Below are positions 23,054 to 32,154 of a DNA stretch of 32,437 nt, piece by piece. The notes under the pieces were generated by a model. That model was not told the DNA's origin, searched no databases, and saw only the letters and a program-made list of their open reading frames with translations. Source of the stretch: Limosilactobacillus avistercoris. GTDB lineage: Bacteria; Bacillota; Bacilli; Lactobacillales; Lactobacillaceae. The stretch is taken from NCBI RefSeq assembly GCF_014836425.1, contig NZ_JACSQW010000022.1, positions 1 to 32,437 on the forward strand. Reading direction: 5' to 3'. Numbering within the stretch: the stretch's first letter is position 1; every line of letters begins with the position of its first letter. The position numbers and the translations under genes are program-made.

Positions 23054-23714
23054 GCGTGAGAGCTATGCTGTGATCGGTTTGGGACAGTTTGGTTCATCTA
23101 TTTGTGAATCACTTGTTCAGGCGGGTCAAGAAGTCCTGACCATTGATAATAACGAAGAGGTAATTAACGAATATTCTGACTCAGTAATGAGAGCGGTGAT
23201 TGCGGATGCCCAGGATGAAGATGTTCTTCGTGATCTAGATATTGGTAGTTTCGACCATATTTATGTATCGATTGGGAAAAACGTTGAAGCAAGTATTATG
23301 GTAACGCTGATCGCTAAGGAACTTGGGGCTAAGGATGTGATTTGTCGGGCTGAAAATGCCAATCACGCTCGGGTCCTAGAGAAAATTGGGGCAGATCAAG
23401 TTGTCCGGCCTGAGCATGATCTAGCAAAGCGACTGGTTTTCCAGCAGTTAAACCCTGGTGTTGTTGACTATGTTCAACTTAGCAAGGAAGTGACACTGGC
23501 TGAGGTAAACATTAACAATCCAAAGTTTTTCGGGAAGACTCTTGATGAACTTGACTTCCGCAATCGCTATAATGTCAATGTGATTATTATCGTGGACGCA
23601 AATGACCAGGTTAACCAAATGCCCCAAGCAAATGACGTCATCAAGCCACACGATAAGGTGACTGTCGTTGGTGACCTAAAAGATATTAAAAAGCTCAATA
23701 GTATTGTGGCTTGA
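23046..23714 (+). CDS. ktrA: KtrA regulatory subunit (RCK/TrkA domains)
   Basis: A 222-residue cytoplasmic protein with a TrkA-N (RCK) nucleotide-binding fold: YAVIGLGQFGSSICESL, the acidic end TIDNNEE, then ICRAENANHARVLEKIGADQVVRPE. A C-terminal TrkA-C domain (about 140-222) often binds c-di-AMP in Firmicutes. It forms the octameric ring under KtrB and opens it with ATP/ADP exchange. TTG at 23046 is the start: AAAGGAGG lies 8 bases upstream, inside the ktrB coding sequence. A methyltransferase gene follows after 17 bases. Confidence 0.93.
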   Translation: MVKRESYAVIGLGQFGSSICESLVQAGQEVLTIDNNEEVINEYSDSVMRAVIADAQDEDVLRDLDIGSFDHIYVSIGKNVEASIMVTLIAKELGAKDVICRAENANHARVLEKIGADQVVRPEHDLAKRLVFQQLNPGVVDYVQLSKEVTLAEVNINNPKFFGKTLDELDFRNRYNVNVIIIVDANDQVNQMPQANDVIKPHDKVTVVGDLKDIKKLNSIVA

Positions 23715-23731
23715 TAAAAAGAAGGTAGATT

Positions 23732-24325
23732 ATGAAAATACTATTAACCATTATTGTTATTTTAATCTTGTTAGTTATTGGCACTTACTGTAATACCTTA
23801 TTCCGGGGACGTCCTTTAATCTGGAAACAGGTCCTAAGTCAATTAATGATGCCTACGGATTCACAAGTTGCGATCCTCGGGTTAAACTACGCTGGTTTGT
23901 TTATTGACATTGCTAAAATGCTTAAAGCTCCCGGTAAGGTCACTGGGGTAAACATTGGTAATGACAATGTGATAAAACAGGAGCAGCAACGGATTAAGGA
24001 TCATCAGGTTGCTGATCGGGCAAAGTTAGTTGATGGTAGTTTAGTAAATTTACCGTTGGAAAGCCGTCACTACGACTATGTTCTCTCAGCATTTACTTTC
24101 CATAGTGTTAGTCCTGCAATTAATCGCGGACGAGCAATTCAGGAGGCTGCTCGGGTAATGAAGCCTGAAGGGACACTTGTAATTGTTGACTTTGGTGACC
24201 TTCAGCAGTATCGTCCACTCCTCCATCGGCTTGGTTTCCAAAATGTGCGGATAATTCCTACCGGCATGGATGGCTGGTGGGGCGGTCCATGGTTGAAGAC
24301 AGGTATTTTGGTAGCAAAACGATAA
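23732..24325 (+). CDS. Membrane-anchored class I SAM-dependent methyltransferase
   Basis: A 197-residue protein with an N-terminal membrane helix (KILLTIIVILILLVIGTY) and then a UbiE/type-11 methyltransferase fold. VAILGLNYAGLFIDIAK corresponds to motif I (degenerate glycines), VTGVNIG to the adenosine-binding strand, and DYVLSAFTFHSV and EAARVMKPEGTLVIVDFG to motifs III-IV. The substrate is unknown. It is the third gene of the ktr operon, with AGAAGG before ATG at 23732 and a terminator after. Weak motif I glycines leave some doubt about activity. Confidence 0.8.
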   Translation: MKILLTIIVILILLVIGTYCNTLFRGRPLIWKQVLSQLMMPTDSQVAILGLNYAGLFIDIAKMLKAPGKVTGVNIGNDNVIKQEQQRIKDHQVADRAKLVDGSLVNLPLESRHYDYVLSAFTFHSVSPAINRGRAIQEAARVMKPEGTLVIVDFGDLQQYRPLLHRLGFQNVRIIPTGMDGWWGGPWLKTGILVAKR

Positions 24326-24337
24326 AAAAGTAAATGA

Positions 24338-24387
24338 AAAGTCCTTAGCAGTTCGACTAATTTTGAACACTAAGGACTTTGTTATTT
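24338..24387. terminator. Bidirectional terminator between the ktr operon and the YeiH pseudogene
   Basis: AAAGTCCTTAG pairs with CTAAGGACTTT, with T's on both sides. It ends the rightward ktr operon and the leftward yeiH-like gene. Confidence 0.85.
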
Positions 24388-24400
24388 TAAATTAAATCTA

Positions 24401-25430
24401 TTAGAAGAATAGTTTACTCATGATAATCATAAAGATCAGCAGGCAAGTTGAACTAATTACAGCAGCACCAAAGACGGCACCACCACGTTTGAAGATCACC
24501 TTAAAGTTAACGGAAATTCCAAGAGCTGCCATTGCCATTCCCAAGAAGATGTAGGCTGCTTGAACAAGGCCATCAATCAATCCTGCAGAAAGTGGTAAGA
24601 ATGTTCCAAGAATACTGGTAAGGATAAAACCACCAAGGAACCAGGGAATTGGAAGCTTTTTTGGTGCTTGTTCGTGCTCCTCAATACTTTCCCGAACTAG
24701 TCGCCGTTGGTACCAGTAACCAACAATGAGAGCCACTGGAGCCAGGAGAAGGACCCGGGAAAGCTTCATGATTAAGGCATTATCTAGGCTAGCTTCACCA
24801 AAGGCCCCTCCGGCAGCAACTGCGTGGGCAATTTCGTGGAGCGATCCCCCAGCAACAATCCCAAATTGGGGATCAGTAAGGCCGAAGAAGTGGTTTAAGG
24901 CCGATTTCAACTAGTGTAAAGACCGTTCCCATTACACAAACAACCGCAACTGCAAGAACTTCATTTTCGCGTTTTCGTTCTTCATCAGTAGTTTCAATTT
25001 GTGGTGAAACTCCCATTACGGCAGCGGCACCACAAATCCCACAGCCACAGGCAGAAAGAATTGCTAGCTCATCTTCTGCACCGAACTTGCGACTTAACCA
25101 GTATGTCAGGCAGATCGTCCCGGTAACACCGATCATGGCTACCAGGATAGTTTTAACTCCGGCTTGGGCAAGGGCTTCAAGATTTAGTCGAAAACCCAGT
25201 AGGATAATTCCCAGCCGTAAAAACTTGTTTGAAATAAAGCCCATTCCTGACTTTGCTTCTGTTTGAAGTTTGCTTGGTGTTAATTGCATTGCAATCCCCA
25301 GTAGCAAGGCGATTACTAAAGCACCAATTAGGTTAACATACGGTAATTTAGCTAAAAGAACTCCGGCAACCGCACAGATTAGGGTCATGATTGCGGCTAA
25401 CCAGAAGCTCTTAGTTTTTATAATTGACAT
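24401..25430 (-). pseudogene. Frameshifted YeiH-family putative sulfate exporter (UPF0324)
   Basis: The first 180 codons from ATG at 25430 encode the N-terminal half, with GALVIALLLGIAMQ, FLRLGIILLGFRL and LSACGCGICGAAAVMG. The frame then ends after VEIGLKPLLRPY at 24873. The second half continues in another frame as FGLTDPQFGIVAGGSLHEIAHA and on to 24401. Removing one base at about 24884 (minus-strand CTTCTTCGGCC to CTTCTTGGCC) restores the family's expected PLLGLTDPQFG. So a single-base insertion in a short CTT-rich tract inactivated a roughly 340-residue, ten-span membrane protein, unless it is a sequencing error. All other landmarks are intact, so the damage is recent. Confidence 0.88.
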
Positions 25431-25514
25431 TATCTAATAAATTCCCTCTCTTTAATCCTGTATAACTTTAGCAGATTCATGAGCATAAACAAGAGGATTG
25501 GGTAATAAAAATTA

Positions 25515-25529
25515 ATGTAAACGATTACT
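25515..25529. promoter_or_regulatory. Catabolite-responsive element (cre) upstream of the hydrolase gene
   Basis: ATGTAAACGATTACT matches WTGNAANCGNWNNCW at every position. It lies about 75-85 bases before the hydrolase start and between two divergent genes, so CcpA could act on either. Confidence 0.6.
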
Positions 25530-25601
25530 TAGATGATTTTCCTTGCAGACGCTTTTAAAAAGCAAGAAAATAAGGGTGTTACTAAAAAAGGAGCGATATT
25601 A

Positions 25602-26312
25602 ATGGATATTCAAAACGTTTCACTATTTCAATCTTATTCTTCCCTTGATGTTTACCACAGTAATAGTGATGAACCGCTTCCTGGAGTTGTCATCATCCCC
25701 GGTGGCAGTTACAACAAGATTATGGAGCGCGATTCCGAGCGGGTAGCAATTACCCTTGCTAGTCACGCTTTTCAGGCTTTTGTCGTTCGTTACCCGGTGG
25801 TTGAGCATAAGGACTACCAGGCGGCCAAGTCTGCTGTTGCCCAAGCATTTGATCATATTGTTGCCCATGCGCAAGAATTAGACGTTGATGTTAACCGCTT
25901 GGGAGTTCTTGGCTTTTCAGCTGGCGGCCAACTAGCTGCTGCATACGGTAATACCGCTCACACAAAGGCCAAGTTTGTAGGTTTAGGTTATCCGGTAACT
26001 AAGCCAACAATCGATCAACGGATGGGCGTTACTACAGAAGATGTTACTCGGTTAGTTAACAAGACAACGCCAGCAACATTTATCTGGGGATCGTTTAATG
26101 ATGAACTAACCCCATTTGATGAACACATTCTCCCTTACGTCCAGGCATTAAGGGAGAATGATGTTCCGGTAGAACTTCATGAATTTAGTACAGGAAACCA
26201 CGGCCTAGCATTAGCAAACGAGTATACGGGAATCGTAAATAATAACCGGACGGATGAACATATGGCGCTTTGGTTCCCACTATTTTTAGATTGGCTAAAG
26301 AGACTTGGCTAA
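25602..26312 (+). CDS. Alpha/beta hydrolase (BD-FAE / acetyl-esterase type)
   Basis: A 236-residue cytoplasmic alpha/beta hydrolase. PGVVIIPGGSYNKI holds the oxyanion glycines, GFSAGGQLAA the nucleophile Ser, FIWGSFNDELTP the acid Asp and STGNHGLALA the catalytic His. Relatives are acetylxylan and carbohydrate esterases and small-ester hydrolases; the substrate is not predictable. The frame runs upstream, but ATG at 25602 has AAGGAG at spacing 9 and matches the family's N-terminus. A good cre site upstream suggests carbon control. It is monocistronic. Confidence 0.87.
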   Translation: MDIQNVSLFQSYSSLDVYHSNSDEPLPGVVIIPGGSYNKIMERDSERVAITLASHAFQAFVVRYPVVEHKDYQAAKSAVAQAFDHIVAHAQELDVDVNRLGVLGFSAGGQLAAAYGNTAHTKAKFVGLGYPVTKPTIDQRMGVTTEDVTRLVNKTTPATFIWGSFNDELTPFDEHILPYVQALRENDVPVELHEFSTGNHGLALANEYTGIVNNNRTDEHMALWFPLFLDWLKRLG

Positions 26313-26349
26313 ATTATTAATTTCCTGTGGGTTAGGGACCAAACTGGAA

Positions 26350-26358
26350 TGGTATAAT
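26350..26358 (+). promoter_or_regulatory. Extended -10 promoter of the peroxidase gene
   Basis: TGGTATAAT, a perfect extended -10, lies about 42 bases before the ATG. No convincing -35 is present. Confidence 0.6.
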
Positions 26359-26399
26359 ATATTGGAGATAGATAATATCTTTAGAAAGGGAGTAATTAA

Positions 26400-27344
26400 A
26401 TGGTAATGAATCCTAGCAAGTCTCAAGACGTCTGGAAAGATGCCGGTGAACATGTCCAATTTACGGTCCTTGAGTTAAACCGCAAAGATCAAGCAAAAGA
26501 ACAAGAGGCAATCCAAGAGTTTGTTGATCGCTACCAAGCAATTATCCGCTCATTAAGGATCCGGGATAATAAAGGTAATTTAAAGACCGCACTTGGATTT
26601 AGTAGTGACGCGTGGGATTATCTTTTCCCAAATGCTCCTAAGCCTAAAGAACTTGAGCCTTACCAGACCCTTTCTGGTGAAAAATACACGATGCCAGCAA
26701 CCAAAAGTGACATTTTCCTCCATATCCGGGCAAATGACGAAGCTGTTGTTTATGAATTGCTTCGCCAGTGTCGTCTTTTTCTGAAGGACTTCACCACAGT
26801 AGTTGATGAAACAAAGGGCTTCCGTTACTTTGAAGGTCGAGCAATTATCGGTTTCATTGACGGGACAGAAGCTCCTCAAGTTGAAGATGCTGCCCACTAT
26901 GCCATCATTGGGGATGAAGACCCATTCTTTGAAAATGGCTCTTACGCCTTTGCTCAAAAGTGGCGTCACCACATGGACATTTGGAACCAACTTACAACCG
27001 AGGATCAGGAACGTGCTGTTGGTCGAAAGAAGTTTAGCGATCTTGAACTTGAAGATGGCGAAAAGTTTGCCAACGCTCATAACGTTGCCTCACAAGCAAA
27101 AATTAACGGAGTAGAACAAAAGATCGTCCGGATGAACGTTCCTTACTCTGATCCAGTTGCCGGCAATACCGGAACCTACTTCATTGGTTACTCACGTTAT
27201 TGGAAGGTCACCAAAACGATGCTAGAGAACATGCTAAAGAAGAATGATTACCTTCTTTCATTCTCCGATATTCTTTCTGGCCAACTATTCTTCATCCCTT
27301 CTCGGCCATTACTTGAAAAGATAGCTGACGGTGAATTAAATTAA
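26400..27344 (+). CDS. DyP-type haem peroxidase
   Basis: A 314-residue dye-decolourising peroxidase that uses haem to reduce hydrogen peroxide with a broad organic donor. It contains the hallmark GFIDGTE (GxxDG, 151-155, catalytic Asp154), a candidate proximal His in NAHNVAS (His227) and the distal Arg in IVRMNVPYSDP (Arg244), and lacks a Tat signal, so it acts inside the cell. The start ATG at 26400 has GAAAGGGAG 7 bases upstream; a second ATG two codons later is possible. Haem must probably be acquired from outside, as lactobacilli generally do not make it. A terminator follows. Confidence 0.93.
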   Translation: MVMNPSKSQDVWKDAGEHVQFTVLELNRKDQAKEQEAIQEFVDRYQAIIRSLRIRDNKGNLKTALGFSSDAWDYLFPNAPKPKELEPYQTLSGEKYTMPATKSDIFLHIRANDEAVVYELLRQCRLFLKDFTTVVDETKGFRYFEGRAIIGFIDGTEAPQVEDAAHYAIIGDEDPFFENGSYAFAQKWRHHMDIWNQLTTEDQERAVGRKKFSDLELEDGEKFANAHNVASQAKINGVEQKIVRMNVPYSDPVAGNTGTYFIGYSRYWKVTKTMLENMLKKNDYLLSFSDILSGQLFFIPSRPLLEKIADGELN

Positions 27345-27357
27345 ATTATTTGACAAA

Positions 27358-27421
27358 TAAAAAAGCTAACGATTTGCTTCCAAACCAATTTATTTGGGAA
27401 GTGCTCGTTAGCTCTTTTTTA
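27358..27421. terminator. Bidirectional terminator
   Basis: AGCTAACGA (27364-27372) pairs with TCGTTAGCT (27405-27413), with an inner CTTCC/GGGAAG stem and T-runs on both strands. It serves the peroxidase gene and the leftward dehydrogenase pair. Confidence 0.9.
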
Positions 27422-27432
27422 TAAACATTAAT

Positions 27433-28323
27433 TTATTTCTTCAGAAAATCAGGATCTTCAAATTTTGGGTTTGGATAGTGATAGAACCCTTGACCAGATT
27501 CTTGACCAACATGTCCGGCATCAATCATTTCTTTTAACTTTTGCGCAATGACTTGGTGGATCTCATCTTTGGTAGTCTGGTAGGCGTTTAATTCCATTTG
27601 ATATGGGGTCCGTAAACCGACCATATCAAGGATCATGAATGGGCCCATTGGTGAATGGGTGGAAATCATCCAATCTTTATCAATTGTTTGGGGATCAGAA
27701 ACGCCATTTGCCCATAATTGCATTGCAGAAGCAAGGAGGGGCATGAGAACAGCATTAAGGACATAACCATGTTGTTCTTTATGGAGTTCGATTGGAACCA
27801 TCTTAATTTCCCGAGCAAATTCAACTACTTCTTGGTAGACAGCAGGATCGGTTTGGTTGGTTCCCATGATTTCAGCGACGTTAAACCGCCAAATCTTATT
27901 AGCAAAGTGCATGTGCAGAAACTTGCTTGGTCGATCAACAAATTTTACTAATTGACTAGGAACAAAGGATGAGGAGTTGCTAGCGAAGACTGTTTTTGCA
28001 GGAGCAACCTTAGAGAGTTCGGCATAGAACTTTTCCTTCAGTTCAAGTGACTCTGGAAGGGCTTCGATAACATAGTCTGCGGCCTTCACCGCTTCTTTAA
28101 GGTCAGTGGTAATTGTAGTGATATTGTCTAACCCAGCTTGAAATTCTTCATCGCTGAGGTTTAAATCCCTCTGGTAATCAGACTTTAGTGCGTTAATTCG
28201 GCTTTCAGCGGTATTAATATGGTGATTATAGACGGTAACCTTAAAACCACTGAGGGCAATCTGGTAGGCAATCTGGCTACCTAAGACCCCGGCACCGGCG
28301 ACAGTAATATTTTTAAATGACAT
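27433..28323 (-). CDS. 3-hydroxyacyl-CoA dehydrogenase family protein (paralogue 2)
   Basis: A 296-residue NAD-dependent dehydrogenase of the HCDH family, with GAGVLGSQIA for NAD, then DYVIEALPE, the catalytic Ser in FASNSSS, and HMHFANK carrying the His. The C-terminal helical domain includes GYVLNAVLMPLL and GPFMILDMVGL. Relatives act on 3-hydroxybutyryl-CoA, carnitine or other 3-hydroxyacids; lactobacilli lack a full beta-oxidation route, so the real substrate is open. It follows paralogue 1 by 16 bases in the same operon and shares roughly two thirds of its residues, the result of a tandem duplication. A shared terminator follows. Confidence 0.85.
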   Translation of the reverse strand: MSFKNITVAGAGVLGSQIAYQIALSGFKVTVYNHHINTAESRINALKSDYQRDLNLSDEEFQAGLDNITTITTDLKEAVKAADYVIEALPESLELKEKFYAELSKVAPAKTVFASNSSSFVPSQLVKFVDRPSKFLHMHFANKIWRFNVAEIMGTNQTDPAVYQEVVEFAREIKMVPIELHKEQHGYVLNAVLMPLLASAMQLWANGVSDPQTIDKDWMISTHSPMGPFMILDMVGLRTPYQMELNAYQTTKDEIHQVIAQKLKEMIDAGHVGQESGQGFYHYPNPKFEDPDFLKK

Positions 28324-28339
28324 AGTGACGTGCTCCCTT

Positions 28340-29227
28340 CTACTTCTTTAGAAAATCAGGATCAGCAAATTCTGGATTTGGGTAGTGGTAGAATCCTTGA
28401 CCTGATTCCAGTCCTTCGTGACCAGCGTCAATCATTTCCTTTAGCTTATCGGCAATCAGCTTAAACTCTTCTTGGTGACGTGCCTTATAAAGGTTATCGA
28501 CAATGTTCCAAACCGTCCGTAAGCCAACATCATCAAGCATCATGAATGGGCCAACGGGTGAACCAGTAGAAATCATCCAATCCTTGTCGACGGTGTGAGG
28601 ATCTGCAACGCCTTTTACCCAAAGGGCCATGGCACTAATTACAAATGGGATTAAGAGTGCATTAAGGACGTATCCTGGCTGCTCTTTATGGATCGGAATT
28701 GGTACCATCTTAATTGCGTGAGCAAAGTCAACAACTTCTTGGAAAACCTTCGGATCAGTTTGCTTAGTCCCCATGATTTCAGCGACATTGCATTTCCAAA
28801 TCTTATTAGCAAAGTGCATGTGGAGGAACTTTGCCGGCCGGTCAACAAACTTAACTAGTTGACTTGGCACCATAGTTGAAGAATTGCTGGCAAAGACGGT
28901 CTTTGCTGGAGCTAACTGTGAGAGTTGTTTATAGAAATCTTCTTTGATTTCTAGCTTTTCTGGTAAAGCTTCAATTACGTAATCCGCATCCTTAACTGCT
29001 TCACTAAGATCATTTGTGAAAGTAAGGCGATCAAGACCAGCATTGAATTCTTCTTCGCTCAGGACTAAGTCTTTTTGGTAGCTTTCCTTTAATGCATTAA
29101 CTCGTTTCTGAGCAGCATCTGGATTGAGGTCATAAGCAGTTACGTTAAAACCGTTTAGTGCCGTTTGATAAGCAATTTGGCTTCCTAAAACACCTGTCCC
29201 GGCAACCGTTACGTTTTGAAATGCCAT
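28340..29227 (-). CDS. 3-hydroxyacyl-CoA dehydrogenase family protein (paralogue 1)
   Basis: A 295-residue paralogue of the following gene, and the first in the operon. It has GTGVLGSQIA with AYDLN at the second strand end, FASNSST, HMHFANK and GPFMMLDDVGL. Differences in the C-terminal substrate region (RTVWNIVDNLYKAR versus RTPYQMELNAYQTT in paralogue 2) suggest the copies have diverged in specificity. ATG at 29227 has GGAGG 9 bases upstream. A cre-like site overlaps its promoter region, so CcpA repression is likely. Confidence 0.85.
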   Translation of the reverse strand: MAFQNVTVAGTGVLGSQIAYQTALNGFNVTAYDLNPDAAQKRVNALKESYQKDLVLSEEEFNAGLDRLTFTNDLSEAVKDADYVIEALPEKLEIKEDFYKQLSQLAPAKTVFASNSSTMVPSQLVKFVDRPAKFLHMHFANKIWKCNVAEIMGTKQTDPKVFQEVVDFAHAIKMVPIPIHKEQPGYVLNALLIPFVISAMALWVKGVADPHTVDKDWMISTGSPVGPFMMLDDVGLRTVWNIVDNLYKARHQEEFKLIADKLKEMIDAGHEGLESGQGFYHYPNPEFADPDFLKK

Positions 29228-29280
29228 TATATCAGCCTCCTACAATAAAACTAACAATACAACTTCATGTTTATCGTACC

Positions 29281-29295
29281 ATAAAAGCGCTTTCA
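29281..29295. promoter_or_regulatory. cre-like site at the promoter of the dehydrogenase pair
   Basis: ATAAAAGCGCTTTCA differs from WTGNAANCGNWNNCW at one position and is nearly palindromic. On the minus strand it runs directly into TGGTACGAT, an extended -10-like element, so a bound CcpA would block the promoter. Confidence 0.55.
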
Positions 29296-29316
29296 GTAAC
29301 ATTGTTTACTGGTGAT

Positions 29317-29356
29317 AAAAAAATGGCGAAAGCAATTGCTTTCACCATTTTTATTA
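29317..29356 (-). terminator. Terminator of the sucrose phosphorylase operon
   Basis: AAATGG.GAAAGCAATT and its mirror AATTGCTTTC.CCATTT (29321-29350) form the stem, with a long T-run on the minus strand. Confidence 0.88.
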
Positions 29357-29420
29357 TTTTCACCGAACATATTAATTGATGTTAATTGGAAAGGGATTAT
29401 TATTCGGCTTATTTTTTAAA

Positions 29421-30878
29421 TTACTTTTGGCTCATTACTTCTTCACCGTTAGCAGTGATAGTAAAGGTCTTGTTAGCAGCATCTGCATCTAAGACAGCAA
29501 CGTTCTTGCCGTCCTTGTCCTTCCGAGTAATCTTGATAGTAGTTTCAGTTGGGGTTTCAACATCGATTGAACCATCAAGGTCAAAGGCAGCAAACTTGTT
29601 CCGCCATGAGAGAAGCTTCAAGAGGTTAGCAACAACTGGACGTTGAACTTCCTTGGCAACTTCTTCCTTAGTGTAGTAGTGACGGTTGATGTTCCGACCT
29701 TCCTTAGTCTTTTCAAGTAAGTCAAGGTCGTTTGAACCAGCCAATAAACCAACGTAGTAGATCATTGGAATACCAGGTGCAAAGACTTGGATAGCACGGG
29801 AAAGAAGGTAAGCATCATCATTGTCACCCAATGCTGAGTAGTAAGTAGAGTTGATTTGGTAAATATCAAGGTTGTGGTATTCAGCACTTGAGTACTTCCG
29901 CTTAACGTTAGCACCAACCTTGTATAATTCGTTAGAAGCATAATCAATTTCATCATCAGTTAAGATGTCCTTAGCATCAACAACACCGATACCATCATGA
30001 GTATCAAGGGTAGTGAATTGCTTCATTGGTGACATCTTCAACCACTTGGCAAGGCGGTTAGTTTTACCGGAGTAGAGAGTGTAAAGAGTGGTCATTGGTA
30101 ATGCAAAGTCGTAAACGAAGTAACCATGGTCAGAAATCTTTTCTGGAATAGTGTAGTGTTCGTGGATTTCTGGCAAAATATCAGCCTTGTATGGAGCAAG
30201 AATATCACGAACTTCATTTAAGAGGTCCCAAATTTCTGGTTCAACGAAGAAGTCATTAGTGTCAACCTTCTTCACAGCGTAGGCAAAGGCATCCAAACGG
30301 ATTAAGTCGGCACCGTGCTTAACCATGTCAGTTAAGGTTTGCTTGAAGAATTCTTGAGCAACCTTACTCTTAACGTTGATATCAATTTGTTCTTCACCGA
30401 ATGTGTTCCAAAGGTGTTCCTTAGTACCATCATCGAAGTCGATTTCTTGTTCAGGGGCCTTGTCCTTCCGCTTGTAAATCATATCAATATCTTTTTGGGT
30501 AGGATGACCTTTACCAGCAGCTTCCCAGAACTTTTCCCAACGAATGAAGAAATCGTTGTACTTAGAATCATCATGGTTCTTCTTAAAGTCTTGGTACATT
30601 ACTGACTTCTTGGAGATGTGGTTGATCATGAAGTCAAACATTAAGTAGTAGTCTTCACCTAAGGCTTCAACATCATCCCAGTTACCAAATGCTGAATCAA
30701 CAACATCATAACGGTATGGTGCGAAACCACGGTCACCAGTTGATGGGAAGAATGGAAGTAAGTGAACACCACCGATAGCATCACCGATGTAGTTCTTAAG
30801 GACTTCATGAGTTTCCTTAATGTTCTTAGCCATTGAGTCAGAATAAGTAATTAACATTGCTTTGTTTTGAATAGGCAT
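29421..30878 (-). CDS. gtfA: Sucrose phosphorylase (GH13_18)
   Basis: A 485-residue cytoplasmic enzyme, close to the family's usual length, that splits sucrose with phosphate to glucose-1-phosphate and fructose, saving ATP. Landmarks are [19 protein letters not shown], the nucleophile in RLDAFAYA (Asp196), the acid/base in LPEIHEH (Glu237) and the transition-state stabiliser in DTHDGIG (Asp295). ATG at 30878 has AGGAGG upstream. It is second in an operon after an MFS transporter (28 bases apart), whose control region carries LacI-type operators. Related enzymes using sucrose-6-phosphate or glucosylglycerate have different loops; sucrose is most likely here. Confidence 0.95.
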   Translation of the reverse strand: MPIQNKAMLITYSDSMAKNIKETHEVLKNYIGDAIGGVHLLPFFPSTGDRGFAPYRYDVVDSAFGNWDDVEALGEDYYLMFDFMINHISKKSVMYQDFKKNHDDSKYNDFFIRWEKFWEAAGKGHPTQKDIDMIYKRKDKAPEQEIDFDDGTKEHLWNTFGEEQIDINVKSKVAQEFFKQTLTDMVKHGADLIRLDAFAYAVKKVDTNDFFVEPEIWDLLNEVRDILAPYKADILPEIHEHYTIPEKISDHGYFVYDFALPMTTLYTLYSGKTNRLAKWLKMSPMKQFTTLDTHDGIGVVDAKDILTDDEIDYASNELYKVGANVKRKYSSAEYHNLDIYQINSTYYSALGDNDDAYLLSRAIQVFAPGIPMIYYVGLLAGSNDLDLLEKTKEGRNINRHYYTKEEVAKEVQRPVVANLLKLLSWRNKFAAFDLDGSIDVETPTETTIKITRKDKDGKNVAVLDADAANKTFTITANGEEVMSQK

Positions 30879-30906
30879 AGTGAAAAATCCTCCTAGTTAA
30901 TTTTAA

Positions 30907-32124
30907 TTAAGCTTTTTGTGCGTGACGACTTGCAAAGAAAATGATGATTCCGATTAGAATCAAGACAACACCATAAACCGGGAATGGAGCTGCAAGACCA
31001 AGACCACTTAATGGTTGACCAAGCAGATTGTTTGTCCATTGACCAATAGTTGGTGAGAAGAATGAACCAAAGTTAAATCCAATCAAACATAATGATGTAA
31101 CTAATGGTTGACGGTTGGCAGGTGCCAAGTCAGGAAGTAAGTTGAAGATTAATGGTGAAACTAATTGAAGTGGGAACCCAATTAAGAGTAATCCAATAAC
31201 CATTAATACGAAGTTATGACCGGCAAAACCAAAGAGGAAGTTTGAAAGGGCCATTAAGCCGAGGCCAAGGTAAACAGTTCCGAAGCCAAGACGCTTATTA
31301 ATTGGTCCGTAGCAAATTCCACCAAGAGTTGCCCCAATCAACATCAGTGAAAGGAACATTGATGAGCCAGTGTATTGTTCACCATTGATGGCAACAGACA
31401 AACCAGGGAAGCGGTTTTCCATTCCCACGTAGTCAACAACCAATAGAAAGGCAAACAAAACAAGAAGGTAAACAACTGGGCTAATCTTTGTGATTTCTTG
31501 TGGCTTTTCATCTGTTAACTCTTCAGCTAAGTCATCTTCGGCAATATTGTCGTCTTGGGCTTTACTGTCATCTGGAACCCGCATTGCGAAGAAGAAGAGA
31601 GCAACGAATGCAAAGGCGTAAACAAGGAATGATGCATGCCAACCGGCATAGTTAAGAAGTAAACCGGCAACAGCAAGGGTACATGCTTGACCAATTTGTT
31701 CAGCAGCGGCCCGCCAACCAAGCATTTGAGCCCGAGTTTCACCTTGGTACCAAACTGAGATTAAGGAAATAGCTTGGGAGTTATATAACCCATACCCGGC
31801 ACCCAAGATTAGGCGAGAAATCAAGATGATGATGTAGTTACTAATAAACATTGGAACCAACCCGGCAATCCCGACGATGGTAACACCAGTCATGATGATC
31901 TTTTTGTCAGAAATGTTAAACCATTGTTGAAGTAATGGTGAAAGGACAACGAAAATCATTACCGCAAATGAAGGAGTAGTAACCAAGTACTCCGATTGTG
32001 GTTGACTGATTCCTAATGCAGCCTTTAATTGAGGCAGTGAACCTTGAATGGCATAGGCACTAGTAACCATGAAGGAAACTGATAAGAAAGCGAGTTTGGT
32101 AACCATTGAATTTTTGTTATTCAT
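30907..32124 (-). CDS. MFS transporter, probable sucrose/glycoside importer
   Basis: A 405-residue major facilitator protein with about 12 spans, two six-helix halves and a charged cytoplasmic loop between them (SKAQDDNIAEDDLAEELTDE, about 192-211). SRLILGAGYGLYNSQAISLI and GWRAAAEQIGQA lie in the first half. Position before sucrose phosphorylase under a shared promoter makes it the likely uptake route for the phosphorylase substrate, without PTS phosphorylation; this is inferred from context. The ATG at 32124 has GGAG unusually far upstream (about 14 bases), so translation may be weak. A second in-frame ATG six codons on has no better site. Confidence 0.88.
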   Translation of the reverse strand: MNNKNSMVTKLAFLSVSFMVTSAYAIQGSLPQLKAALGISQPQSEYLVTTPSFAVMIFVVLSPLLQQWFNISDKKIIMTGVTIVGIAGLVPMFISNYIIILISRLILGAGYGLYNSQAISLISVWYQGETRAQMLGWRAAAEQIGQACTLAVAGLLLNYAGWHASFLVYAFAFVALFFFAMRVPDDSKAQDDNIAEDDLAEELTDEKPQEITKISPVVYLLVLFAFLLVVDYVGMENRFPGLSVAINGEQYTGSSMFLSLMLIGATLGGICYGPINKRLGFGTVYLGLGLMALSNFLFGFAGHNFVLMVIGLLLIGFPLQLVSPLIFNLLPDLAPANRQPLVTSLCLIGFNFGSFFSPTIGQWTNNLLGQPLSGLGLAAPFPVYGVVLILIGIIIFFASRHAQKA

Positions 32125-32154
32125 AGTTCAATTTACTCTCCATATATTCAATTT

